This document shows, piece by piece, positions 10,364 through 18,426 of a DNA stretch of 64,000 nt (the stretch's first letter is position 1; the number at the start of each line of letters is the position of its first letter). This stretch comes from UBA1672 sp051967755 (lineage in GTDB: Bacteria; Pseudomonadota; Alphaproteobacteria; Micavibrionales; Micavibrionaceae): the NCBI GenBank assembly GCA_051967755.1, contig JBQDYD010000005.1, positions 1 to 64,000 on the forward strand, in the 5' to 3' direction. Made by a program: the position numbers and the translations under genes. Below the pieces are notes generated by a model. The model did not search any database. It saw nothing but the letters and a program-made list of their open reading frames with translations, and was not told where the DNA came from.

Positions 10364-10392
10364 TTGACATACGTAATGCAAACAATTATCAC
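10364..10392 (+). promoter_or_regulatory. candidate sigma-70-type promoter for the lipoprotein gene
   Basis: A perfect TTGACA (10364-10369) is followed after 17 bp by TATCAC (10387-10392), which matches four of six -10 consensus bases. This would start transcription near 10399, just before the Fur-like palindrome, and feed the lipoprotein and the 1097-aa gene. Alphaproteobacterial -10 elements are loosely conserved, so this is a suggestion only. Confidence 0.4.
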
Positions 10393-10403
10393 TGTCAACA
10401 ATA

Positions 10404-10416
10404 AATGATAATCATT
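10404..10416. promoter_or_regulatory. Fur-box-like palindrome
   Basis: AATGATAATCATT is a perfect 13-bp palindrome identical to the centre of the classical Fur box (GATAATGATAATCATTATC). It sits 24 bp before the lipoprotein ATG, downstream of the candidate -10, where a bound repressor would block transcription. Alphaproteobacterial Fur/Mur proteins recognise similar sites, but Irr/RirA often replace Fur in this class, so the regulator is uncertain. Confidence 0.45.
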
Positions 10417-10440
10417 CTTAATTAAGGTTGGAACGATATA

Positions 10441-11202
10441 ATGAACACACGGAAAATATTTACAGCGACGGCAATGAGCGCACTTCTTTTAACCGCGGCC
10501 GGTTGTAAAGAAGACGATGAAAAAGAAAATGCAGTACAGCGTGAAGCAAATCGTACAGAGATAGTAGAGACACAAACGCCTGAAAGAACAACGAGTTCAT
10601 CTGGTTTTGGCGGACAAAATGGTGGCTATCAGACATTAGATTCATTTAAAGACATCTCTGTAGGGAGCAATAATACAGGGGCTGCGCAAACGCCTCCCCA
10701 GACTTCTCAAGAGCATGTAACGCCGCGCGAAACAGACGTTGCGCGCACAAACGGAACGGGTTCAAAATTCGAACAGAACCCATACGCGCAAGTAACACAG
10801 CAAGACATGCTCTATCAGGAAATTCAGGGTAATGAATTTACGATGATCTTTAGAACGGCTGTCTTCCCAGAGGGGCGCGAAGTTACAATCGACCCTGATG
10901 ACATGATGCCAGTGAATGACCCAAGAAAAGACGGCCGTGTTGTTTTGGCACCTCGTCAAAGATTTTTCTATGAAATCAATAATCAGTTACCTGCTATCCC
11001 GGGGCGTGAAATGGCACGTTTAGGGCCAAATGAAGGCCTAAGCCCGAAAGGCTCCGCGACGATGTACAAACACCTTACGGATGACCCGATGTTAGGCCGC
11101 AGTGGTGAAGTAATTGGTGGTGGGCACGGTATTCCCCGTGATCAAATCGAAGAAGCAATGCTTCGTACGCACGAGGCAAGAGGCATACCTGAACCTGAGT
11201 AA
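10441..11202 (+). CDS. hypothetical lipoprotein (253 aa)
   Basis: A probable lipoprotein with a signal peptide ending in lipobox TAAGC (Cys at residue 22). A charged linker (KEDDEKEN) and a long Ser/Thr/Gln/Asn-rich low-complexity region to about residue 105 follow. A more ordered C-terminal part contains TMIFRTAVFPEGREVTIDPD. The mature N-terminus suggests outer-membrane anchoring, with the linker spanning periplasm or surface. No family is recognised. It is followed after 12 bp by the 1097-aa gene and is probably co-transcribed with it. Confidence 0.75.
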   Translation: MNTRKIFTATAMSALLLTAAGCKEDDEKENAVQREANRTEIVETQTPERTTSSSGFGGQNGGYQTLDSFKDISVGSNNTGAAQTPPQTSQEHVTPRETDVARTNGTGSKFEQNPYAQVTQQDMLYQEIQGNEFTMIFRTAVFPEGREVTIDPDDMMPVNDPRKDGRVVLAPRQRFFYEINNQLPAIPGREMARLGPNEGLSPKGSATMYKHLTDDPMLGRSGEVIGGGHGIPRDQIEEAMLRTHEARGIPEPE

Positions 11203-11214
11203 GGAACAAAGATC

Positions 11215-14200
11215 ATGGCAACCGCTCATACACTTGGCATACGCGGACATTTCTCTATAGCGTCCCTTCTTCAGAAGGCCGCAGATCATTACAGTGTGCG
11301 CGTTATGCATAACGGTAAAGGGTCTTACAGCATTACACCTGCTGATAATGCCCCGGAAAACAGTGAACATGCCGTTGATATTGCGTCCTTTACACCTTCA
11401 TTCATTGAACATGATGATAATATCTACGGGCGCAATGAAACGAAGGCGTTGCTTGATTTTATGAATCAGCCTTTTCGCGTTTTATCAGAAAGACGTCAGG
11501 AAGAATTAAACCCCGGTTTAGATAAGAAAGAAAAGATCGATGCGGGGCATGCTGATCGTGTTGCATTTCATCGCCTGATGCGGTTCGCAACAAACGGCAC
11601 TGTTGAAATTCCCATCGAGACGGAAGAGGAATTAGAAAAAGAAACCGCAGAATGCCATGCCAAAACAGAACAAGCCATGCGCGACAGAGACTTGTGGCGT
11701 AATCAGTTGGAAATTGGTAACAAGAAAACCATATCCAGTGCGATACCAAATTCTTCAATAGACCCCAAAGGTGGATTTAAATTTGATTTGTCACCACAAA
11801 CCGTCACAAGCAATGCGCATCAGGGGCAAAATCAAGAAAAACTAAATGCCCTCTTCTGGGATGCGATTAACACCGCGTCCGGCAATCGCTATGAAACGCC
11901 TTCATCTACGGTTTGTTTAACCGCAAGCGAATTAGAAACATTTTACAATCACGCGCATGATATGGGGCTGGGTGAACTGATCGATAAGGTTGAGTTCGAA
12001 GAAGCCGTTCAGGAAAAAATGGATAATGTCCGTGAAAGGGCAACAAAACTTGAAATGTCCGCAGCATTCACAGGTTTAACAAAAAATAGCGCAAAGAATA
12101 GCGCACACGCGTTACGCGATCTGATGACATCATCTACGGCGATGCGCCCTGTTGTTACATCGGATGAAATGCAAAACGTTTGGAAACGTTATCACTACAC
12201 TGATCGTAATGATTCCCCGTTATCAGGTATCGGTAAAGAATACGCAACCTTTGCCGCGCTTATGGATATATATGCCGCAAAAGAAGATGTTACACCTGCA
12301 GAATTAGAAGCCATAAAACATGAATTTGCGCCGTTACTCGCCTTTTCTGATCGTGCGGCAGAGATTCTGAAAGAAGGGTTTGATAAAGCCGACGTTGCCA
12401 GCCCTGCAAAACAGGTTTTAGACAAAGTAACAGAGAACTTTCAGGCCACGGGTTTAACCGACGTATCGATTTCACAAGATATGCTGAAAGAAGATTATCA
12501 AGATGTTCTCTCGGCGCTTGAAAAATATATAGAGCAAGGCGGTTCTGCCCTTTCTCAAACAAAAGAAGCCGCAGTAGACACCGCGCTTGATTTCACAATG
12601 GATGTTGTCAATTTCATTAAGGAATCCCCAACCGTTGCCGCAACATTCGTTGGGCTTGCCACCACGTTATTTATCATGAATGGCGGTAGCTCTGACGATG
12701 CGCAAGCTGCGGCTGAGACTATTATGGTGTTTGGTGAAAACGGCTTGGAAGAGATCACAATTAATAATGATCTTCTGCCTGAAGAAGCCCAAGACAGCCA
12801 GAATTGGCACTGGGATATGGGGCCGTTCGGCATGTATAAACATTACATGTATGACAATGCTGTTGTCGGGCCTGCGCAAACCATGATGGATTGGATGCGT
12901 ATCGCAATGCAAACAGGCCTAGAGAGCGTTGACCTTCCTGTAAATACAGACCCCGCCTTTTCTAAAGCGGCGGAGACGACAGCCGATAAATTGGGTGCGC
13001 AACTCTTCAACATCAACCTGTTCCAAAATGCGTCTCATGCGGCGTTTTGGATGTATATGGCATCAAAGGGTTATAATCACGGTACAAAGGGCGCGCATAA
13101 GATATTTGACCTGATGTCGCCTCTGACTGATCTTAGTTATCAGGCAGGTGTCAGCACAGGTGAAGCGCTTCGTATTAAACAAAAAACGTCATTGGCGGAC
13201 CGATTGCATGGTTTGACCAAGGATGTGAAATTAAAAACATCACCTGAACAGGCATATCAAGCGGCATGGGAAGAAAATTGCCCCTTTGCCAATGCGGCTT
13301 GTGCCCTTGCGTCATATAATGAATGTTTAGGGAAAAATTACAGAGAGACTGTAACAACGTTGGCCGAAGCAGCCGAGGTGAGAATTGATGTTGAAGAAGC
13401 ATTGCAGAAAGACCTTACAGAAACAGATATCTCTGTCATGCTTGCGAAGTCTAAAAAGACAATTCACATAGATCGCCACACTCTTGACGATAATCTAAAA
13501 GCCTTAGCGCAATTCGATGTGACGCTAGAACATATGGCAAGTCATGTCGGTATCGGAGAGCCATGGTATCAGCATTATGTGAGAGAACGCATCCACGATG
13601 TTACGGACGCCCTTTTGGAATATGAGCGCACAGGTGATCGCGCCGAATTAGAAGAGGTTTTGAATGAAAACCTTGAAGAACTTGTGCAAATACAAATACG
13701 CCATACCGGTACATCACCGCTATATGCTTCGTTCATTGGGGATGATATGCCTGAAAAGGAAAATGACTTCCTTGAAAGTAAAGCCGGTGCGCAATATGGC
13801 AAAATGAAACGTGCAGAGACTATTCGCTCCTATAAAGCGGAAATTGCCGATAAAGAAAATCCGCTTGCTTTGTCTGAACATATTACAAAGCGCGCAGGCA
13901 TGATGGGCACGATGCTATGGGATAGTATCGTAGGCGTAAGCCGTAATATTAAGAACGGTGTCGGTAAAGTTGCAGGGAATAAATACGCTGTTGTCGGGGC
14001 GTCTGCTATTGCCGCAACCAGTGTGATGCTGGATATGGCATCAGGTGGTAATAACATCACCGATGCAATTTCATCGGGTGTTGGCGGAACCATATCTTCT
14101 GTTGTTACGACCTCTACATTTGCGGTTTATAACTTCTGGGAAGATGTTCTTGGTGTGCACGTCCTGAGTGGCTTGATGCTTTTGGGTGCAGGTGCCGGAG

Positions 14201-14508
14201 CGGGATATGTAAGTAAACGCATTGCCAACCCTACGGCATCCGCTTCATTTGAGGGGCTACGTAATACAACAGGGTTAGACGTTTCTGCACGGTTTGAGAA
14301 AATGAAGGAACGCTTTAAAGCCAAGGCAGATAAATTCGCAGACAGTATAAAAGCGTTAAATGATCGCGCCGGTGCCTATATTAGCGGCGCTGACTATCAG
14401 CAAAACACAGATGGTGATGATAGCAGTTCAGAAGAAGAAGATTATAGCGATGTTTACTTTATTCAGGATCATCAAGATAAACATCATGATGATAATCACC
14501 CCACATAA
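11215..14508 (+). CDS. large hypothetical membrane-associated protein (1097 aa)
   Basis: I do not recognise this protein. It has no signal peptide. The first 480 residues are hydrophilic, charged and mostly helical. Hydrophobic segments follow near residues 484-505 (VAATFVGLATTLFIMNGG), about 925-940 (VVGASAIAATSVMLDMA) and about 983-1000 (LSGLMLLGAGAGAGYVSK). The C-terminal tail is very acidic and His/Asp-rich. The start follows AAGGAACAAAGATC. It is downstream of a lipoprotein gene and convergent with the sigma-54 activator. A large cytoplasmic protein with late membrane helices could be a secreted or pore-related protein, but nothing in the sequence proves a function. Confidence 0.8.
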   Translation: MATAHTLGIRGHFSIASLLQKAADHYSVRVMHNGKGSYSITPADNAPENSEHAVDIASFTPSFIEHDDNIYGRNETKALLDFMNQPFRVLSERRQEELNPGLDKKEKIDAGHADRVAFHRLMRFATNGTVEIPIETEEELEKETAECHAKTEQAMRDRDLWRNQLEIGNKKTISSAIPNSSIDPKGGFKFDLSPQTVTSNAHQGQNQEKLNALFWDAINTASGNRYETPSSTVCLTASELETFYNHAHDMGLGELIDKVEFEEAVQEKMDNVRERATKLEMSAAFTGLTKNSAKNSAHALRDLMTSSTAMRPVVTSDEMQNVWKRYHYTDRNDSPLSGIGKEYATFAALMDIYAAKEDVTPAELEAIKHEFAPLLAFSDRAAEILKEGFDKADVASPAKQVLDKVTENFQATGLTDVSISQDMLKEDYQDVLSALEKYIEQGGSALSQTKEAAVDTALDFTMDVVNFIKESPTVAATFVGLATTLFIMNGGSSDDAQAAAETIMVFGENGLEEITINNDLLPEEAQDSQNWHWDMGPFGMYKHYMYDNAVVGPAQTMMDWMRIAMQTGLESVDLPVNTDPAFSKAAETTADKLGAQLFNINLFQNASHAAFWMYMASKGYNHGTKGAHKIFDLMSPLTDLSYQAGVSTGEALRIKQKTSLADRLHGLTKDVKLKTSPEQAYQAAWEENCPFANAACALASYNECLGKNYRETVTTLAEAAEVRIDVEEALQKDLTETDISVMLAKSKKTIHIDRHTLDDNLKALAQFDVTLEHMASHVGIGEPWYQHYVRERIHDVTDALLEYERTGDRAELEEVLNENLEELVQIQIRHTGTSPLYASFIGDDMPEKENDFLESKAGAQYGKMKRAETIRSYKAEIADKENPLALSEHITKRAGMMGTMLWDSIVGVSRNIKNGVGKVAGNKYAVVGASAIAATSVMLDMASGGNNITDAISSGVGGTISSVVTTSTFAVYNFWEDVLGVHVLSGLMLLGAGAGAGYVSKRIANPTASASFEGLRNTTGLDVSARFEKMKERFKAKADKFADSIKALNDRAGAYISGADYQQNTDGDDSSSEEEDYSDVYFIQDHQDKHHDDNHPT

Positions 14509-14526
14509 TCCGGGTGCGTGATTATG

Positions 14527-15930
14527 TTATAAAGAGCCGTCATTATCTTTAGCCAGCTTTCGATAAAAGGTGGATTTTGCCATTCCCAATGCTTTTGACG
14601 CTTTTGTGACATTATTATTGTAATGCTGTAATGCCATTTCCATCACCTCACGTTCAATAATTGTCATTGGCTTGATGTGCTCCCCACTGAATATAGAGTA
14701 ATGATCCTGGTTTAAGGTTTCAGTATTATTACTTGGCGGTGTTTTATTACTGACGATCACCCGATCAAAATCTTCACGCTGCAGAACGCCATCATCATCA
14801 AGTACCATGGCGCGGCTGATTGCATTTTCAAGATCGCGAACATTTCCCGGCCAGTCATGTTGCATCAGGAACATATCCAAATCGGGTGGTACTTGGCTTG
14901 GCTTCACGCCTTCTCTAACAGAGAAACGATCTATAAAATGCCGAATAAGAAGCGGAATATCTTCTCTTCTTTGCCGTAATGGGGGTAAATCAATTTCAAA
15001 AACATTGAGACGGAAATATAAATCTTCGCGGAAATTGCCGATTTCCACTTCTTCCTTCAGATTTCTGTTCGTTGCGGAAATCACCCGCACATTAACGGGA
15101 ATTGCCTTTGCCGCGCCGACGGGTTCTACTTCTTTTTGTTGTAACACCCTTAATAGCTTTACTTGCGCATCAAGGGGTAATTCGCCTATTTCATCCAGAA
15201 AAATGGTTCCGCCATCTGCTTCTCGAAATTTACCGATTGTTTTATCAGTCGCACCTGTAAAAGCGCCCTTCTCATGACCAAATAGAATGCTTTCGACCAA
15301 CTGATTAGGGATAGCGCCGCAATTAACCGTAATAAAAGGTTTCCCATGACGATCACTTTCGCCGTGTATTGCTTGTGCAAAAACTTCCTTACCGACGCCT
15401 GTCTCACCGGTAATAAGAACAGGAATGCTGGTGATGGATGCTTTTTTACCCATTTCCACATAATGAGAGAGCCCGCCATCGTGGCCGATTAAGTTTTGAA
15501 AACTATATTGATGTTTATTATGACGGTTTAGCCGCTCTACTTCCTTTGTCAGGACAGTCATTTTCAGCACATTTTTAACAGTCGTGATTAAACGCTCTGC
15601 CTGAAAAGGCTTGGTTAAGAAATCAACAGCGCCCAAATGAATGGCTTCGCTTGCATGCGCGGTGTCCCTACTCCCCGTAATCATAATGACGGGGATGTCC
15701 GTATATGTTTGTTTAATAATCTGCAGGATTTCCAAGCCTGACATCACAGGCAGCATTAAATCAAGAATAACAAGGCGAATATGCTTACCCTGATCTTTTT
15801 GAAGGATATCCAATGCGGTTTTGCCATCACCCACAGTTTCAGAGGATAGGTTTAGACTTCTTCGGAGCATAGTTTTTAGAATATGCTGCTGAACGGTGTC
15901 ATCTTCTACGATTAAAACTTTATCTTCCAT
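14527..15930 (-). CDS. NtrC-family sigma-54-dependent response regulator
   Basis: Transcription activator of RNA polymerase-sigma-54. The N-terminal receiver has Asp57 in VILDLMLPVMSG. The AAA+ domain has Walker A GETGVGKE (about 175-182) and the sigma-54 contact loop GAFTGA (about 222-227). A Fis-type helix-turn-helix closes the protein (VTKASKALGMAKSTFYRKL). I chose the ATG at 15930 because the AGGGGGAG ribosome site leaves six bases before it but none before the ATG at 15936. It is divergent from the H-NOX operon, whose promoter is of the -24/-12 type, so it is the obvious activator. The cognate kinase is likely the H-NOX-linked hybrid kinase (inference). Confidence 0.95.
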   Translation of the reverse strand: MEDKVLIVEDDTVQQHILKTMLRRSLNLSSETVGDGKTALDILQKDQGKHIRLVILDLMLPVMSGLEILQIIKQTYTDIPVIMITGSRDTAHASEAIHLGAVDFLTKPFQAERLITTVKNVLKMTVLTKEVERLNRHNKHQYSFQNLIGHDGGLSHYVEMGKKASITSIPVLITGETGVGKEVFAQAIHGESDRHGKPFITVNCGAIPNQLVESILFGHEKGAFTGATDKTIGKFREADGGTIFLDEIGELPLDAQVKLLRVLQQKEVEPVGAAKAIPVNVRVISATNRNLKEEVEIGNFREDLYFRLNVFEIDLPPLRQRREDIPLLIRHFIDRFSVREGVKPSQVPPDLDMFLMQHDWPGNVRDLENAISRAMVLDDDGVLQREDFDRVIVSNKTPPSNNTETLNQDHYSIFSGEHIKPMTIIEREVMEMALQHYNNNVTKASKALGMAKSTFYRKLAKDNDGSL

Positions 15931-16082
15931 GAACATCTCCCCCTAAAATCATATCTGTAATGGGTTAAATAAGTGTTTCAAAATGGGTCACATAACATGA
16001 TTGTCTCAAAATAAAACGTTTCATTATGAGATTATCAAAATGCTTATAAACTTAAGTAACTGTTATATATAGATAAATTTTC

Positions 16083-16098
16083 TGGCACGCCTGTTGCT
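16083..16098 (+). promoter_or_regulatory. sigma-54 (-24/-12) promoter of the H-NOX operon
   Basis: TGGCACGCCTGTTGCT fits the sigma-54 consensus TGGCAC-N5-TTGCW exactly, with GG at 16084-16085 and GC at 16096-16097 at the required spacing. Transcription should begin about 12 bp after the GC, near 16109. It lies between the divergent NtrC-type activator and the first response regulator gene. No other -24/-12 element was found in the intergenic regions I scanned. Confidence 0.88.
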
Positions 16099-16122
16099 AA
16101 GTTATTAGTGAAAGGACAGGAG

Positions 16123-17010
16123 ATGATTGTTATTAACAGCAGCGCAGAAATGAAATTAATAGAGGAGATAAAGTCTAGCCCGGAATCATTTCGCTGTTTG
16201 TACATACCATTTTCAAAAGTAACAGGAGACCATGACAACATAATTTTACAATTTTCAAATCATGTAGAAAATGAATTTGAAAGCAGAAACACAAAGATTT
16301 TTGTTGGTAGCAACAATGACGTTTTTCTTCTTACAAGAGAAATTTATCGCAAAGAAATTGCAACATTTTTATCCACCTTAAACCATAAACTTATGCCAGA
16401 CTCGCCCCCATCGAGTCTGGCAATTCTTTTTGAGAAGGATATTAATGATAAGGAGTTGTACAGCCTTTGCCGTCAGCGTATTGAGCGCCTGCACAAGGAG
16501 CGCTTGGACCAACGTCGACAGCAATTAAAACAAGAAGAGTTGGAGCGTCAAAAACAAGTTCTCAACACAGAAATAAACAAAAACCACGTCTCAAAGATCC
16601 CTGCAAAAAGGCTCTCAAGAAAAGACGTTCAAATTCTTGTGATCGAAGATGATCTTCTGACACAAAGATTAATTAAAAATACATTGGGCGATCGGTACGC
16701 CCTATCTACGGCAAAGGATGGCTACGAAGCGTTAACGGTATATGCAGATACGGCGCCTGATGTTGTGTTTTTAGATATTGGCCTGCCCGATGCAAACGGC
16801 AAGGATATTTTGCGCAAGATTATCGCGATGGACAGTGATGCATATATCGTCATGCTAAGCGGAAATGGTGATCGTGAGAATATCTTGGAGGCGATGACTT
16901 CCGGTGCAAAAGGCTTCATAGGAAAGCCATTCACCCAGAACAAATTATTTCAATACATCGAAAAATCACCACACTACACAGAAAAAAAATTAAAGGGAGA
17001 AGTCGTGTGA
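16123..17010 (+). CDS. response regulator with novel N-terminal module and C-terminal receiver
   Basis: About 295 aa. The N-terminal 110 residues form an unrecognised module (CLYIPFSKV, later KIFVGSNNDVFLLTR). A strongly charged coiled coil (about 118-160, Arg/Gln/Glu/Lys) leads to a C-terminal receiver domain with IEDD, VVFLDIGLPDANG and IGKPF. It has no DNA-binding or enzymatic output. The start is the ATG at 16123 behind AAAGGA; a GTG at 16108 lies at or before the expected transcript start. The module recurs in the next gene and in 38609-39490. It is the first gene of the sigma-54-driven operon and overlaps the next gene by 4 bp. Confidence 0.9.
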   Translation: MIVINSSAEMKLIEEIKSSPESFRCLYIPFSKVTGDHDNIILQFSNHVENEFESRNTKIFVGSNNDVFLLTREIYRKEIATFLSTLNHKLMPDSPPSSLAILFEKDINDKELYSLCRQRIERLHKERLDQRRQQLKQEELERQKQVLNTEINKNHVSKIPAKRLSRKDVQILVIEDDLLTQRLIKNTLGDRYALSTAKDGYEALTVYADTAPDVVFLDIGLPDANGKDILRKIIAMDSDAYIVMLSGNGDRENILEAMTSGAKGFIGKPFTQNKLFQYIEKSPHYTEKKLKGEVV

Positions 17011-17858
17011 AAATATCATCCGTCAACACAGAGCGTACGCTTATGAATATTTCATCCTCTATAGGTAAATCACCAAGCAGCTGGGTAGGATGGCACGCAC
17101 TTTATATTCCATTGAACAACATAGATGAAGCCGTACGTGAGGATTGCCTGCTGTGGACCAGATCGATCGCGCAATCCTATCTAAATTGTTTGGAGGGACA
17201 CGTATTTTTTTGCCAACAAAACGGCGTTCACATTATTTGCAGAAATGTACAAGCCGAGATCCTTAGCCATGCAGGTGCGCAAATTTGCGAACTTATTGAG
17301 CATGAAAATAATGAAAAGACGACCTATCATTTATATAACCTTGGCTGTGACGGGTCTAAGTATGTTGATATGATCAGGTCAAAAGTCGATAATCTGTTCA
17401 CCCTGCCCGCGCGTTATAAAACCAACAGAGTTGATATTTTACAGGCAGAACCGCAAAGCGTGAAAACGCAAAATATTGACCATGTAAATACTCGCCGTGT
17501 TTTGTTGGTTGAGGATGACCCCGTAACACGCTGGATTGTGCGTAACACCCTAAAAGGTGAATGTGACCTGATGACTGCCTCATATGGCAATAAAGTCTTC
17601 AGCTTATACAGCACATTCCAACCGCATCTAATATTTTTAGATATCAATCTGCCTGATCAAAATGGTACTGACCTTTTGGATTGGATATTAGGCCATGACC
17701 CGGGCGCACAAGTTGTTATGTTTTCAAGCGATAATAGCCTGCAGACAATGACCTCTACGTTTGAGCAAGGGGCAACCGGATTTATCAGCAAGCCGTTTCT
17801 GAAATCACAGCTTTTGGAATATATCCATGGAGCTAAATATGCAGAGATGCCCCATTAG
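17007..17858 (+). CDS. second response regulator with the same N-terminal module
   Basis: 283 aa. It starts at a GTG overlapping the previous stop (GTGTGA), with AGGGAGA upstream, so translation is coupled. The N-terminal module shows the same pattern as its neighbour: ALYIPLNNI, about 40 residues, then HVFFCQQNGVHIICR. The C-terminal receiver has VEDDPVTR, LIFLDINLPDQNG and ISKPF. No output domain follows. Two similar but divergent receivers in one operon suggest either phosphate competition or a second target for the kinase further down the operon. Confidence 0.9.
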   Translation: MKISSVNTERTLMNISSSIGKSPSSWVGWHALYIPLNNIDEAVREDCLLWTRSIAQSYLNCLEGHVFFCQQNGVHIICRNVQAEILSHAGAQICELIEHENNEKTTYHLYNLGCDGSKYVDMIRSKVDNLFTLPARYKTNRVDILQAEPQSVKTQNIDHVNTRRVLLVEDDPVTRWIVRNTLKGECDLMTASYGNKVFSLYSTFQPHLIFLDINLPDQNGTDLLDWILGHDPGAQVVMFSSDNSLQTMTSTFEQGATGFISKPFLKSQLLEYIHGAKYAEMPH

Positions 17859-17873
17859 TAAGAAAGAACCGTC

Positions 17874-18416
17874 ATGAAAGGTATTATTTTTACAGAGTTT
17901 TTGCAGATGATCGAAGATAGATACGGTGCATGTATGGTTGACGATATTTTAGACGATTGTGACCTTGAATCCGGCGGATCATACACATCAGTTGGCACCT
18001 ACCATTACACAGAATTTGTTATGATTGCATGCGAACTGAGTAATCAAATAAAAGTGCCGGTTGATGAGATTATTAAACAATACGGGCGTCACTTCTTCTT
18101 TAGGTTTAATAAAATTATGCCTCAATTTTTTGAAAAACCTACCTGTGCGTTTGATTTTCTGGAATCAATACACGACACAATTCATGTCGAAGTAAAGAAA
18201 TTATACCCTGATTCACCACTGCCAAATTTGGAAACACATATTCGGGATGAGCAGAATATGGATCTTGTATATGTCTCTCAAAGGCCATTAGCAGACTTTA
18301 CGGAGGGGCTGATCCTTGGCTGCGCTGACTTTTATGATGAAACGATAAGCCTTCGATCAATTGACAATAATACGGATGAGCATTTTTGCAGAGTTTTTAA
18401 CCTAACACGTCATTAG
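17874..18416 (+). CDS. hnoX: H-NOX (heme NO/oxygen-binding) sensor protein
   Basis: A 180-aa stand-alone H-NOX domain, the bacterial relative of the soluble guanylate cyclase heme domain. It starts MKGIIFTEF and has SYTSVGTYHYTEFV and KKLYPDSPLPNLE. The proximal heme ligand is His104 (DTIHVEV) and the propionate-binding Y-x-S-x-R motif is Tyr133-Ser135-Arg137. I see no clear distal-pocket Tyr of the kind that stabilises O2, but I cannot be sure by eye. In Vibrio and Shewanella, H-NOX binds NO and inhibits an adjacent histidine kinase. Here the next gene, 10 bp on, is a hybrid kinase, so the same pairing is likely. Confidence 0.95.
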   Translation: MKGIIFTEFLQMIEDRYGACMVDDILDDCDLESGGSYTSVGTYHYTEFVMIACELSNQIKVPVDEIIKQYGRHFFFRFNKIMPQFFEKPTCAFDFLESIHDTIHVEVKKLYPDSPLPNLETHIRDEQNMDLVYVSQRPLADFTEGLILGCADFYDETISLRSIDNNTDEHFCRVFNLTRH

Positions 18417-18426
18417 GAAGAATAAT

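Noticed and set aside
15931..16082. Specific enhancer sites for the NtrC-type activator
   Set aside because: There are partial repeats (TGTCTCA with TATGAGA, two TGGGT stretches), but none forms a convincing pair of matching palindromes.
16108..16122. GTG at 16108 as start of the first response regulator
   Set aside because: The sigma-54 promoter predicts a transcript start near 16109, so this codon would not be on the message; the ATG at 16123 has a good ribosome site.
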